Counted from the stretch's first letter, positions 9,841 through 18,318 are shown. The stretch: DNA of 64,000 nt from Rhodococcus sovatensis (GCF_037327425.1 NZ_CP147846.1:4588001-4652000); one strand, 5' to 3'. A program made the numbers and translations. Notes: generated from the letters alone by a model not told the origin.

Positions 9841-11142
9841 ATGGACGGTGCGCACGCGCGCAGCTCGGAGTTCGGTGATGCCCCGATCGTCGCTGCCCTC
9901 GTCGCAGGAGATCTTTCTGCGCTCGGCGAGGCCTACGACCGGTATGCCCAACACCTGTACACCTACGCCTGCGGCATGCTGCGGGACACCGATGCCGCCG
10001 CGGACGTCGTCCACGACGCTCTGCTGATCGCTTCGCAGCGCATCACGCAGCTGCGCGACCCCGATCGTTTCAGGCCGTGGTTGTATGCCATCGTCCGCTC
10101 CGAGTGCTTACGTCATCTCCGCCTGACCAAGAGAAGTGTGCCGCTCGACGACAGTTTCGACCTCGAGGCGCCGCACGAGACCGACTCTGCCGCCGAGGAA
10201 CGCGACATTCGTGCGTTGGTCGCAGCGGCCGCGGCGGGGCTGAGCCCGAAAGATCGCGAGGTGCTCGAGCTGAGCATCCGCCACGATCTGGACAACGCTC
10301 AGGTCGCTGCCGTCCTCGGCGTCGGCATGAACCAGGCAAGCACGCTGACCTCCCGTGCGCGCGCACAACTCGAACGGTCACTGTCCGTACTGCTGGTGGC
10401 CCAGGAGCGAGGCAACGCATGCGACGGTCTCGACGAGCTGCTCGCATCGTGGGACGGAGAGTTCACCCCGCTGTGGCGCAAGCGAATCGGCCGGCACATG
10501 GACAAGTGCGCGACCTGCAGCGATATCAAGGAGCGAAAGTTCCAGGCCGCAGTCCTCCTCGGCCTCTTCCCATTGGCGATCACCCCGTTCTGGCTGCGCG
10601 ATCGAATCACCGGAGCTGTGGACGCGAACGTCGAACTCGTCGCCCTTGCCACCCGAATCGATCCGCTCGATCGCGCAGGATTCCCAACGCAAGCTCGACG
10701 CTCGAAGCGCGGGGTGTGGGTCGCCGGGGCTGGTGCAGCCCTGCTCGCCGTCGGCGCCGGGGTCGGGATTCTCGCGATCGAACCAGCAGTGAGCACTCCA
10801 CCGATTCCGGCGCAGTTCGACGTCGTCGAGGCGCCCATGTCTTCTCCGACCCTCCCTACCCAACCCGCGGCCCTGTCCTCCGCCGTCCAACCACCGAGTG
10901 TGTCTCTCGCTCCCGTCGCACCGCCTTTGCCTTCGACCGGCGCTCGCCTTGTGCCCGTGCAACCTGTGCCGGCCGTGACCACCCCCGTGCCGCAGTTCAC
11001 GACCATTGCGACGGCAACGACGACGCAACTCACCAGCACTACTCAGGTCACCACTATTACGACGACCACGAGCACGACCACCGACGAGACCACCACCACG
11101 ACTACCACCACCACGACCAGGAGTCCGGAACCTCCTCGCTGA
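9841..11142 (+). CDS. ECF sigma factor fused to an anti-sigma-like zinc finger and membrane anchor
   Basis: A 433-residue protein. Residues about 20-85 form sigma region 2 (YDRYAQHLYTYACGMLRD) and about 120-180 form region 4 (LSPKDREVLELSI, with the helix-turn-helix AQVAAVLGVGMNQA). The fused C-terminal half holds a zinc-finger anti-sigma motif, H-x3-C-x2-C (HMDKCATC), near residue 220. A hydrophobic stretch follows near 235-250, then a clear transmembrane helix near 295-315 (GAGAALLAVGAGVGILAI). It ends in a Pro/Thr-rich tail that closes with a run of threonines. I chose ATG at 9841 over GTG 9832 because GGAGG sits 8 bp before it. The layout suggests a membrane-tethered sigma factor holding its own inhibitor and released by proteolysis or conformational change. 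Some ECF groups with C-terminal extensions are known; the mechanism here is inferred. Confidence 0.9.
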   Translation: MDGAHARSSEFGDAPIVAALVAGDLSALGEAYDRYAQHLYTYACGMLRDTDAAADVVHDALLIASQRITQLRDPDRFRPWLYAIVRSECLRHLRLTKRSVPLDDSFDLEAPHETDSAAEERDIRALVAAAAAGLSPKDREVLELSIRHDLDNAQVAAVLGVGMNQASTLTSRARAQLERSLSVLLVAQERGNACDGLDELLASWDGEFTPLWRKRIGRHMDKCATCSDIKERKFQAAVLLGLFPLAITPFWLRDRITGAVDANVELVALATRIDPLDRAGFPTQARRSKRGVWVAGAGAALLAVGAGVGILAIEPAVSTPPIPAQFDVVEAPMSSPTLPTQPAALSSAVQPPSVSLAPVAPPLPSTGARLVPVQPVPAVTTPVPQFTTIATATTTQLTSTTQVTTITTTTSTTTDETTTTTTTTTTRSPEPPR

Positions 11143-11155
11143 AAAGTTGTTACTG
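11142..11155 (-). repeat. Inverted copy of the 14-bp motif, overlapping the sigma stop codon
   Basis: AAAAGTTGTTACTG is the exact reverse complement of 9778-9791. It lies at the end of the sigma gene, 53 bp before the small gene at 11208. Confidence 0.45.
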
Positions 11156-11207
11156 CTCGCCTCCCCCGGCACTCATACAGGGGTAACGACGAGTGAGGAG
11201 AGAGTCC

Positions 11208-11345
11208 ATGAACCAGATCGTCTCGAAGATTGTGTCTGCACTTCGCAACGAGTTCGTACAAGACCAGCACCACCTGGACGAATGCGCCGAGCGACTGTTC
11301 CGGCCTTCCGATCTGCACGTGCCCGCCGGGTCGCAGATCAACTGA
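11208..11345 (+). CDS. Small hypothetical protein (45 aa)
   Basis: A short frame, ATG to TGA, preceded by a strong purine-rich ribosome site (GAGGAGAG, 5-12 bp upstream). The product begins MNQIVSKIVSALRNEF and carries a His/Asp/Cys-containing middle (QDQHHLDECAERLF). No domain is recognised. It follows the ECF sigma gene by 65 bp on the same strand and precedes the CPBP gene by 31 bp. It could be a small target or modulator of the sigma factor. The ribosome site and plausible amphipathic composition are the main support. Confidence 0.55.
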   Translation: MNQIVSKIVSALRNEFVQDQHHLDECAERLFRPSDLHVPAGSQIN

Positions 11346-11376
11346 TCTCTCAGGTTTCCGCCGTACACTAGGTCGG

Positions 11377-12120
11377 ATGCTCATGAGACAGGACGCCGCT
11401 GCGACGGGCCGTCTACGCGGCTTTCACGCCTATCTCGACGTTGCCGTCGTGGTACTGGTGCTGGTGGTGACCAATCTCATCGCACACTTCACGACGGTGT
11501 GGGCCAGCGTCGCGACGGTACCGATCGCCGCAATGGTCCTCGTTGCGCTGACCCGCCGACGGGGTCTCGGCTGGGCCGAACTCGGCCTGTCACCGAAACA
11601 GTGGAAGACCGGATCGATCTATGCCCTCGCCGCCGTCGGCCTGGTCGTCACCGTCGTTGCGATCGGTGCACTACTGCCGATCACAAGGCCGTTCTTCATG
11701 GCCGACAGATACGCGACGGTCTCGGCCGCCCTGGTGGCGTCGATGATCGTCATTCCGCTGCAGACCGTCATACCCGAGGAACTCGCCTTTCGCGGTGTAT
11801 TGCACGGCACCCTGGGCCGCATCTACGGCGCCCGCGGAGTGTTCGCGGCCGGTTCTCTGCTGTTCGGGCTATGGCACATTGCTAGTTCCCTGGGTCTGAC
11901 CGCAGGCAACGTCGGATTGAGCAACTTTCTCGGTGGCGGCCTGTTCGGTCAGATCGTCGGCATCGTCGCTGCGGTGTTGGCGACGGCTGCGGCAGGCCTC
12001 GTCTTCACCTGGTTGCGCAACCGAAGCGGGTCGCTGATCGCGCCCATCGCACTGCACTGGTCACTCAACGGGATCGGTGCCCTCGCGGCGGCGTTGGTGT
12101 GGCACGCGTCGACGTCGTAG
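11377..12120 (+). CDS. CPBP family intramembrane metalloprotease
   Basis: A polytopic membrane protein of about 247 residues in the CPBP (type II CAAX-processing/bacteriocin-processing, Abi) family. Conserved motifs are EELAFRG (motif 1, E-E-x-x-x-R), LLFGLWHIAS (motif 2, with His) and ALHWSLNGIG (late His/Asn motif). These are expected to line a metal-dependent active site within the membrane. I start it at ATG 11377; the frame stays open upstream across the small 45-aa gene, but that part lacks family character. Substrate unknown. Its closeness to a membrane-tethered sigma factor allows, but does not prove, a role in regulated proteolysis. Confidence 0.88.
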   Translation: MLMRQDAAATGRLRGFHAYLDVAVVVLVLVVTNLIAHFTTVWASVATVPIAAMVLVALTRRRGLGWAELGLSPKQWKTGSIYALAAVGLVVTVVAIGALLPITRPFFMADRYATVSAALVASMIVIPLQTVIPEELAFRGVLHGTLGRIYGARGVFAAGSLLFGLWHIASSLGLTAGNVGLSNFLGGGLFGQIVGIVAAVLATAAAGLVFTWLRNRSGSLIAPIALHWSLNGIGALAAALVWHASTS

Positions 12121-12228
12121 TTGCTCGTTTGCTTACCGATGTCCGGGTGCGATCTCGGCCCCGCGCAGGTTCCAGCCAGCGCGCGGGTTGCAACTTGCGC
12201 CTGGGCTGAAAGGTGCGCATTCGGCGCG

Positions 12229-12257
12229 TGAAGTGACCGAAACAGACATTCGGTCAC
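12229..12257. repeat. Palindromic repeat, family III, single copy between convergent genes
   Basis: A 29-bp element containing the inverted pair GTGACCGA/TCGGTCAC around a 9-bp loop. On the minus strand it matches 28 of 29 bases of a unit in the tandem array at 62416-62560. It lies in the 162-bp gap between the CPBP and hmp stops and may form a terminator hairpin. Confidence 0.7.
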
Positions 12258-12282
12258 CCGGGGGGGCCGCAGACCAATCACC

Positions 12283-13512
12283 TCAGCACAGCGACCACTC
12301 GTCGGGTGCGAAGAGTTCGCAATGGATTCGAGCGGGATCGACTGCGAGCGCGGTGAGTTGTGCACGGACCGCCTTGACGAATCCGCTGCTCCCGCACAGG
12401 TAGATCGATGCGTCCGCAGGCACAGCGACCTCGGATAGATCCATCCGACCACGATGTGCCGACTCGTCCTGGTCCGGTTGTTCGTACCACAGCTCCAGCG
12501 TTGCGTTCGGCATAGCGTCGACCAGCTGCCGTTGACGCTGCATCAGTGGATGGGTACTCGGCGAGCCATCCGCGTGCAGGACCATTACGTCGCAATCCGA
12601 TTCCGCGTGGCGCAGGTGCTCCAGAATACCGATCATCGGGGTGATTCCAATCCCAGCCGAGATCAACACCACTGGTACGGAACCGACTTCGGCGGTCGGC
12701 AGGTCTCCGAACGGGATGCTGACATCGAGCTTGTCGCCGGGACGCACGTTGTCCGCGATCCACGTCGAGACCTCTCCGGCAGGGCAACCCTCGGAAGCCG
12801 CAACGGGTTTGACGGCGAAGGTCAGTTCGTTGTCCGCAACGACAGTGACGAGACTGTACTGGCGAATCTGCCTGGCACCGTCGGGCAGAGTTGTTCCGAC
12901 GGAGACATATCGACCTGGTTGATCCTGATCGCTCAGGTGCCAGTCGGCGATCACGCCGATCACGACTGCGCCCGACGGGTCGTCCACCCGCCTCGACACC
13001 GTGGCCCTGTGAAAGACCTGGCCTGCACTGACCCCGGCATCCTCGTAGAGCCGACGTTCCAAGTCGATGAGCGTGTCGGCCATCATCCAGTAGACGCGGT
13101 CCCATGCCGAAGCGACCTCCGCGGTCACGGTCTCGGCGCCGAGTACTTCGACGATGGCTGCGAAGAGGTGTTCGTGCACGATCGAGTACTGATCGGCGGT
13201 GATACCCAACGACACGTGGCGGTGTCCGATCCTCGACAGCATCTGGGCGGGATGCGGCAGATCCGGATCGACCAGATGAGAGGCGAACGTTGCAATCGAC
13301 GCCGCCAGCGCTCGCTGCTGCGTGCCTTGCGCCTGATTGCCGCGGTTGAAGAGATTGCGCAGCAACTCGGGGCGGGCTTGGAACATGCGGGTGTAGAAGG
13401 CACTCGCTATGGTGTCGATATTTGCGCCGACCAGGGGCAAAGTCGCCCGAATCATGTCGGCGTGCTCGGGTTCGAGGTCGCTGTCGAGTGCTGCGGGATA
13501 GTAAACGGACAT
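12283..13512 (-). CDS. hmp: Flavohemoprotein (nitric oxide dioxygenase)
   Basis: A 409-residue flavohemoglobin that would oxidise NO to nitrate with O2 and NAD(P)H in the cytoplasm. Residues about 1-140 are the globin domain; the proximal-His region is IGHRHVSLGITADQYSIVHEHL-like (His near 85-90). Residues about 150-255 form the FAD domain with the flavin motif RQYSLV, and the rest is the NAD-binding domain (SAGIGITPMI, YLCGSSGFV). The length is typical. It lies 33 bp downstream of an nsrR-type gene on the same strand, so the pair probably forms an operon induced by nitric oxide. Confidence 0.95.
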   Translation of the reverse strand: MSVYYPAALDSDLEPEHADMIRATLPLVGANIDTIASAFYTRMFQARPELLRNLFNRGNQAQGTQQRALAASIATFASHLVDPDLPHPAQMLSRIGHRHVSLGITADQYSIVHEHLFAAIVEVLGAETVTAEVASAWDRVYWMMADTLIDLERRLYEDAGVSAGQVFHRATVSRRVDDPSGAVVIGVIADWHLSDQDQPGRYVSVGTTLPDGARQIRQYSLVTVVADNELTFAVKPVAASEGCPAGEVSTWIADNVRPGDKLDVSIPFGDLPTAEVGSVPVVLISAGIGITPMIGILEHLRHAESDCDVMVLHADGSPSTHPLMQRQRQLVDAMPNATLELWYEQPDQDESAHRGRMDLSEVAVPADASIYLCGSSGFVKAVRAQLTALAVDPARIHCELFAPDEWSLC

Positions 13513-13545
13513 GGGTGTTCCCTTCGTTGGTGCTGGTGGAGCCCG

Positions 13546-13983
13546 TCAGGGCTGCGGAGCAGTCGCTATCGTCAGCTGTAGAAACGGCGATGCGGCCAGG
13601 TCCTCGATCGTGTATCGATCGAGTTCGGAGTAGAACGCTTCGTGGGCATCGGCCAGCGCCCGGCGGAGTCTGCACGCAGCGAGGAGCGGGCAGGGTTGTC
13701 CGCCAGTGCAGTCGACTACCTCACGGTCACCTTCGAGCCGGCGGATCAACTGCCCTACCTGCATCGACCGTCCGGTGTCGGTGAGAAACAGTCCACCGCT
13801 ACGTCCGCGAACCGCACGGACACAGTCGAGTCCGACCAGCCGCGTTATCGCCTTCGCGACGTGATGTTCCGACGCATTGACCTGCTTTGCGATGGAACCG
13901 GTCGTCGATCGTCTGTCGGGTCCGGCCGCGGCCAGCAACATCATCGCCCTAAGGGCCAGATCGCTGAAGCGAGTCAGTTGCAT
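13546..13983 (-). CDS. nsrR: Rrf2-family iron-sulfur repressor, NsrR-type
   Basis: A 145-residue winged-helix regulator that begins MQLTRFSDLALRAMM, as Rrf2 proteins do. It carries three cysteines at 92, 98 and 104 in the pattern C-x5-C-x5-C. This spacing matches the [4Fe-4S] ligands of Streptomyces coelicolor NsrR (C93/C99/C105). With the next gene being hmp, a nitric-oxide-sensing repressor is the best reading. IscR or another Rrf2 sensor is less likely. A palindrome 22 bp upstream of the start is a candidate autoregulatory site. Confidence 0.9.
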   Translation of the reverse strand: MQLTRFSDLALRAMMLLAAAGPDRRSTTGSIAKQVNASEHHVAKAITRLVGLDCVRAVRGRSGGLFLTDTGRSMQVGQLIRRLEGDREVVDCTGGQPCPLLAACRLRRALADAHEAFYSELDRYTIEDLAASPFLQLTIATAPQP

Positions 13984-14004
13984 GGAACCGACGGTAGTTT
14001 ATTG

Positions 14005-14019
14005 CGCATCTGAAATGCG
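14005..14019. promoter_or_regulatory. Candidate NsrR operator
   Basis: The inverted repeat CGCAT-CTGAA-ATGCG lies 22 bp upstream of the nsrR-like start codon, where a repressor of the nsrR-hmp operon would bind. It is assigned from symmetry and position; no matching site was found before another gene here. Confidence 0.5.
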
Positions 14020-14094
14020 GCTTTTATCCTGGTGCGTTCGAACACCACATTCGGTGCGGTTTTTCTACCAGCACCGATGCCGTGTGCGCGGGGT

Positions 14095-14595
14095 TCAGCG
14101 CAGCTCGCCCAGCAACAGGTCCATCAGCAGCCCGTCGTGAAAATCGTCGCCTCCGGCGTCGCGTTCGTACCCGCGCATGACGCCAACAGGCTGGAATCCG
14201 ACGGCCGCGTAGCAGGCAATGGCTGCGGCGTTGTCGGCTGCGGGATCGATGACAAGTCGGTGATGCCCCAGATCGTGCAGGAGGTACCGTGCGATTGTCC
14301 GCACCGAGTCGCGTCCGACGCCGCGCCCGTGCACCGCCGGGTCGAGAAAGACATCGATCGAAGCGTGCCGGTACATCGGGTCGGATTCTTCGCCGTATTG
14401 GATCATCCCGACGACAGCATCGTCTTCCAAGACGGCGAACTTGACCGTCTCGAGATCGTCGAACGGCCAGTTCTCGGAGCTGCCCTCGTCACCCCAACGG
14501 GCGAACACCTCCGGCGTGCGCAGGATCCGCCGAAGCTCCGGAACATGATGTTCGGCGACCGAGGACAGCCGGACGAGCTCGCCCCAAAGCTCCAC
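14095..14595 (-). CDS. GNAT family N-acetyltransferase
   Basis: A 166-residue acetyl-CoA-dependent acyltransferase. The acetyl-CoA-binding motif A is HGRGVGRDSVRTIARYLL, and NAAAIACYAAVGF is the late motif B helix. The layout (an N-terminal LRRILRTPEVFARWG region, then VGMIQYGEES) resembles the AAC(6')-like aminoglycoside/RimJ-type subgroup, but I would not claim antibiotic modification. GTG start; its first G is the last base of the upstream plsC-like stop (TAGTG), so the two genes are translationally coupled. Confidence 0.85.
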   Translation of the reverse strand: MELWGELVRLSSVAEHHVPELRRILRTPEVFARWGDEGSSENWPFDDLETVKFAVLEDDAVVGMIQYGEESDPMYRHASIDVFLDPAVHGRGVGRDSVRTIARYLLHDLGHHRLVIDPAADNAAAIACYAAVGFQPVGVMRGYERDAGGDDFHDGLLMDLLLGELR

Positions 14596-15347
14596 TACTC
14601 CGCCTTCTTGGCCTCGCGCGCAGCGTTTCGGGCAGCACCGTCAGCAGCGTCGAGCTTGTCGGCTTCCGCCAGCGTCGGCGCGCTTCCACCGAGCCGGGCA
14701 GGCACCCAGTAGGCACCGGGCTCGTGCTCGTACCCTTCCTGCAATTTCAGCAGCATTTCTTTCATCGTTGTGTGCAGCTTCTCGGTGAGTTCATCCGGCG
14801 GACCGTCCGGATCGATGGGTGCACCCACTGCGATCGAGATCGGAGTCTTGGTGCGTCCGAGCCGCTTCGGGAATCCCTTCGTCCACACTCGCTGCGCACC
14901 CCAGATGACTGTCGGGATGATGGGAACGCCCGCCTCGATGGCCATGCGCGCCGCACCCGACTTGAATTCCTTGATCTCGAAGCTTCGACTGATGGTGGCC
15001 TCGGGGTATACACCGACGAGCTCACCTTTTCGCAGATCCGACACAGCGGCCTTGTAGGACTCGGCGCCCGCGCCACGGTCGACGGGAATGTGCTTCAACG
15101 ACCGCATGATGGGGCCGGAGATCTTGTTGTCGAAAACTTCCTTCTTTGCCATGAAACGGATGTAGCGCTTGACTCTTCGCGGGGGCAATCCGGCGTAGGT
15201 GAAGTCGAGGTACCCGGTGTGGTTGACGGCGATGACCGCTCCCCCGCTGGCGGGGATGTTCTCCTCGCCCTCCACCTGGAATTTCAGGCCCTCGAAGGCG
15301 AATACCACACGGGCTATGCCGATGACAGATCGATAGACGGGTTCCAC
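14595..15347 (-). CDS. 1-acyl-sn-glycerol-3-phosphate acyltransferase family (PlsC-like)
   Basis: A 250-residue membrane-associated acyltransferase for phospholipid (or related glycolipid) synthesis. Motif I is NHTGYLD (H-x4-D, residues about 42-48), motif II contains RVKRYIRFMAKKE, and motif III is YPEATISRS in place of the usual PEGTRS. The C-terminus is Ala/Lys-rich and charged. It is the first gene of a two-gene minus-strand unit with the GNAT. The PEAT variant is seen in some actinobacterial PlsC homologues. Confidence 0.88.
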   Translation of the reverse strand: MEPVYRSVIGIARVVFAFEGLKFQVEGEENIPASGGAVIAVNHTGYLDFTYAGLPPRRVKRYIRFMAKKEVFDNKISGPIMRSLKHIPVDRGAGAESYKAAVSDLRKGELVGVYPEATISRSFEIKEFKSGAARMAIEAGVPIIPTVIWGAQRVWTKGFPKRLGRTKTPISIAVGAPIDPDGPPDELTEKLHTTMKEMLLKLQEGYEHEPGAYWVPARLGGSAPTLAEADKLDAADGAARNAAREAKKAE

Positions 15348-15413
15348 AGTCGGCTAGCGTAGTCGCTAAATGCGCATCGGGGAGATGACCAAGTGGGGAA
15401 GGTCCGCAAGTAC

Positions 15414-16235
15414 ATGATTTCGCTTCGCAGTATCGCTTTCACGGGTGTCGGACTGCTGGGGGCAGTCCTGACGCTCACCGCGTGCGCGGGAGACGGCCAA
15501 CAGGGAATCCCCACCGACTCCCCGTCCACACCTACAACCACAACCACTACGCCGTCGCCGACCACCACCGCACCAGCTCCAGGACCGGCCGTCGGCGACG
15601 TACCTGGCAACCCCCAGGCCGCAATGGCGCTTCGGGCGTTCCTCGTCGATCTCGACGCGGGCGGGGTCTCCGCGGTGACGCCTCGATGTTGGACTGTGCC
15701 GCCGAGCGAGATACCGACGCAGTACGCAGACGCGCCCGCGATCCTCGACGCAGCCGCCCAACCCGGCGTCGACGGCCAGTATGCAGTTACCTGGACCGGA
15801 CCGGTATCGACCGTCTCGGTGAAACGGAGCGAGATCGCCTCCGGCTACTCGTGCCCGCAGGTCTACCCGACGGGTACCGAGCCGGCCTATTCGGACGTCG
15901 ACGCCACCTACGCCGTCGAGCGATATCTACGCCGATTCACCGGTGCTCCGATCAACCCGGACGACCTGGAAGGCGACTACCCACTCGTGTGCTCCCAACG
16001 CGCCATCTGGGACCCGCAGGGAACAGGCGTCCCGACGGTTCCGCCGCTGGCGAACAATCCTGGCCGGCTCACCGGGTCGGCGTCGTTCAACCCGGCCAGC
16101 GTCTACGTCGCGTCGACTAACGGGGTGCACAAGACCGTCTACGCAGACGTCACCAACGTGTCCGGATTCGAGCAGAACCAGGTGTTCACCCTCACCGTCG
16201 GCCAAGGCGGATACTGCATCGGGGACGTTGCCTGA
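15414..16235 (+). CDS. Hypothetical secreted lipoprotein
   Basis: A protein of about 273 residues with a signal peptide ending in lipobox LTAC (residues 18-21), a Thr/Pro/Ser-rich linker (about 25-60), and a globular domain with well-spaced cysteines (PRCWT, YSCPQ, LVCSQ, GYCIG). ATG 15414 fits the signal peptide better than GTG 15393. I recognise no family. It should be anchored on the outer face of the membrane. It is convergent with the carboxylase alpha-subunit gene, with a 33-bp gap. Confidence 0.82.
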   Translation: MISLRSIAFTGVGLLGAVLTLTACAGDGQQGIPTDSPSTPTTTTTTPSPTTTAPAPGPAVGDVPGNPQAAMALRAFLVDLDAGGVSAVTPRCWTVPPSEIPTQYADAPAILDAAAQPGVDGQYAVTWTGPVSTVSVKRSEIASGYSCPQVYPTGTEPAYSDVDATYAVERYLRRFTGAPINPDDLEGDYPLVCSQRAIWDPQGTGVPTVPPLANNPGRLTGSASFNPASVYVASTNGVHKTVYADVTNVSGFEQNQVFTLTVGQGGYCIGDVA

Positions 16236-16268
16236 CCTGCAGGCGCGCCCCGAGGCAGTCCCCGCCCT

Positions 16269-18071
16269 CTACTTGATTTCGGCGAGGACGGTGCCCTGGG
16301 TGATGGCGGATCCTGGTTGCACGGTCAGGCCGGTGACTGTGCCTGCTTTGTGGGCGTTGACGGGGTTTTCCATTTTCATCGCTTCGAGGACGGCGATGAG
16401 GTCGCCTTCGGCGACGTCTTGGCCTTCTTCGACAGCAACTTTGACGACGGTGCCCTGCATCGGTGCGGTGACCGCGTCACCGGAAGCAGCTCCCGCGCCA
16501 GCGCCGCCGCGCTTGCGGGCCTTGGGCTTACGACGAATCGCACCGCCTGATGCTGCTGCCCCGCCGCCGAGGGAGAACTGACCGGGCAGCGAGACCTCGA
16601 CGCGGCGGCCACCGACCTCGACGACGACAGCCTGACGCGGCAGTACCTCGTCCTCGTCGAGTGGTTCGCCTGCGGTGAACGGGGGAACCTGGTTGTCCCA
16701 TTCGGTTTCGATCCACCGGGTGTGCACATCGAAGGACTCACCGTCGCCGATGAACGCGGGATCGGAGACCACAGCAGCATGGAACGGGATGACCGTCGCG
16801 AGACCTTCGACGGTGAACTCGGCCAGTGCGCGACGCGAACGGGCGAGGGCTTCTTCGCGGGTGGCGCCGGTGACGATGAGCTTGGCGAGCATGGAGTCGA
16901 ACTGGCCGCCGATCACGCTGCCCGATTCGACACCGGAGTCCACGCGGACACCGGGACCGGAGGGGGCGATGAAGGTGGTGACCGGTCCGGGTGCGGGCAG
17001 GAACCCGCGGCCGGCGTCTTCACCGTTGATGCGGAACTCAAAGGAATGCCCACGCGGGGTGGGGTCTTCGGTGATGGTCAGTTCCTCGCCGCCCGCGATG
17101 CGGAACTGCTGCAGCACCAGGTCGATGCCGGAGGTTTCCTCGGTGACGGGGTGTTCGACCTGCAGGCGAGTGTTCACCTCGAGGAAGGACACCAGTCCGT
17201 CTTGGCCGACGAGGTATTCCACGGTGCCGGCGCCGTAGTAGCCGGCTTCACGGCAGATGGCTTTGGCGGAGGAGTGGATCTCGGCGCGCTGGGCGTCGGT
17301 GAGGAACGGGGCGGGTGCTTCTTCGACGAGTTTCTGGAAGCGGCGCTGCAGCGAGCAGTCGCGGGTGCCTGCGACGACGACGTTGCCGTGCTGGTCGGCG
17401 ATGACCTGAGCTTCGACGTGGCGGGGCTTGTCGAGGTAACGCTCGACGAAGCATTCGCCGCGGCCGAACGCGGAGACCGCTTCGCGGGTGGCCGAGTCGA
17501 ACAGTTCGGGGATTTCCTCGCGGGTGCGGGCGACTTTCATGCCGCGTCCGCCGCCGCCGAAGGCAGCTTTGATGGCGATAGGGAGGCCAAATTCGTCGGC
17601 GAAGGCGAGGATCTCCTGCGCGTCTTTGACCGGCTCGGAGGTGCCGGGGACCGAGGGTGCTTTGGCGCGGGCGGCGATGTGGCGGGCGGTGACTTTGTCG
17701 CCGAGGTCGCGGATGGACTGTGGGGACGGTCCGATCCAGATCAGGTTGGCGTCGATGACGGCCTGGGCGAAGTCGGCGTTTTCGGAGAGGAAGCCGTAGC
17801 CGGGGTGGATGGCATCTGCCCCGGACTTGGCGGCGGCGTCCAAGATTTTGTCGATCACCAGGTACGACTCGGCCGAGGTCTGACCGCCGAGGGCGAACGC
17901 TTCGTCGGCCAACCGTACGAAGGGTGCATCGGCGTCAGGTTCGGCGTAGACGGCGACACTGGTCAGTCCCGCGTCTGCTGCTGCCCTGATCACCCGGACT
18001 GCGATCTCGCCGCGGTTCGCGACAAGAACCCTCGAAATACGTTTGCGTGCAACATTATTGGTCGATGACAT
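16269..18071 (-). CDS. accA3: Acyl-CoA carboxylase alpha subunit (biotin carboxylase + BCCP)
   Basis: About 600 residues. The N-terminus (RVLVANRGEIAVRVIRAA) begins the biotin carboxylase domain, with the ATP-grasp loop AFGGGGRGMK and catalytic region EVNTRLQVEHPVTE. The C-terminal biotinyl domain carries EAMKM, whose Lys is the biotin site. It carboxylates its own biotin for the beta subunit to pass to acetyl- or propionyl-CoA. I start it at 18071: the AAAGGA site lies 12 bp upstream, and the longer frame from 18107 would overlap the epsilon-subunit gene. It is the last gene of the accD-accE-accA operon. The symbol follows M. tuberculosis AccA3 by similarity of layout. Confidence 0.93.
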   Translation of the reverse strand: MSSTNNVARKRISRVLVANRGEIAVRVIRAAADAGLTSVAVYAEPDADAPFVRLADEAFALGGQTSAESYLVIDKILDAAAKSGADAIHPGYGFLSENADFAQAVIDANLIWIGPSPQSIRDLGDKVTARHIAARAKAPSVPGTSEPVKDAQEILAFADEFGLPIAIKAAFGGGGRGMKVARTREEIPELFDSATREAVSAFGRGECFVERYLDKPRHVEAQVIADQHGNVVVAGTRDCSLQRRFQKLVEEAPAPFLTDAQRAEIHSSAKAICREAGYYGAGTVEYLVGQDGLVSFLEVNTRLQVEHPVTEETSGIDLVLQQFRIAGGEELTITEDPTPRGHSFEFRINGEDAGRGFLPAPGPVTTFIAPSGPGVRVDSGVESGSVIGGQFDSMLAKLIVTGATREEALARSRRALAEFTVEGLATVIPFHAAVVSDPAFIGDGESFDVHTRWIETEWDNQVPPFTAGEPLDEDEVLPRQAVVVEVGGRRVEVSLPGQFSLGGGAAASGGAIRRKPKARKRGGAGAGAASGDAVTAPMQGTVVKVAVEEGQDVAEGDLIAVLEAMKMENPVNAHKAGTVTGLTVQPGSAITQGTVLAEIK

Positions 18072-18087
18072 GGCTGCCGATGGTCCT

Positions 18088-18318
18088 TTATCGCGAGAAG
18101 TGAGCATGAACGAAATGAGCTGGCGCCGCAGAGAGTCCGTAGCGGAGCTGATCTGCTGGGTCGCCCCACCCGCCGAGAGACGACATCGGCGGGTGGGGAA
18201 CGTCTCGGGCGGCCGACGATGCGGCTACCAGTACTGCAGCAATGGCCGCGATCTCGGTATCGGATGGGTTTCCCCGGAAACCCAACACCGCTTCGGCGCT
18301 CACAGCATCAACGCTCAT
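18088..18318 (-). CDS. accE: Acyl-CoA carboxylase epsilon subunit
   Basis: A small 76-residue protein with the epsilon-subunit core FRGNPSDTEIAAIAAVL followed by the basic/aromatic end (GGWGDPADQLR). In actinobacteria this subunit bridges the alpha and beta subunits of acyl-CoA carboxylases. Its ATG overlaps the stop of the beta-subunit gene (ATGA), and it ends 16 bp before the alpha-subunit start. The position between accD and accA is strong support, since the sequence itself is short and weakly conserved. Confidence 0.85.
   Translation of the reverse strand: MSVDAVSAEAVLGFRGNPSDTEIAAIAAVLVAASSAARDVPHPPMSSLGGWGDPADQLRYGLSAAPAHFVHAHFSR

Noticed and set aside
16722..18068. Long plus-strand frame of 448 residues opposite accA3
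   Set aside because: It is Gly/Asp-rich and mirrors the codon pattern of the carboxylase gene; it has no recognisable domain.
18072..18107. Longer start for accA3 at 18107
   Set aside because: It overlaps the epsilon-subunit gene and has no ribosome site; 18071 has AAAGGA and family-like N-terminus.
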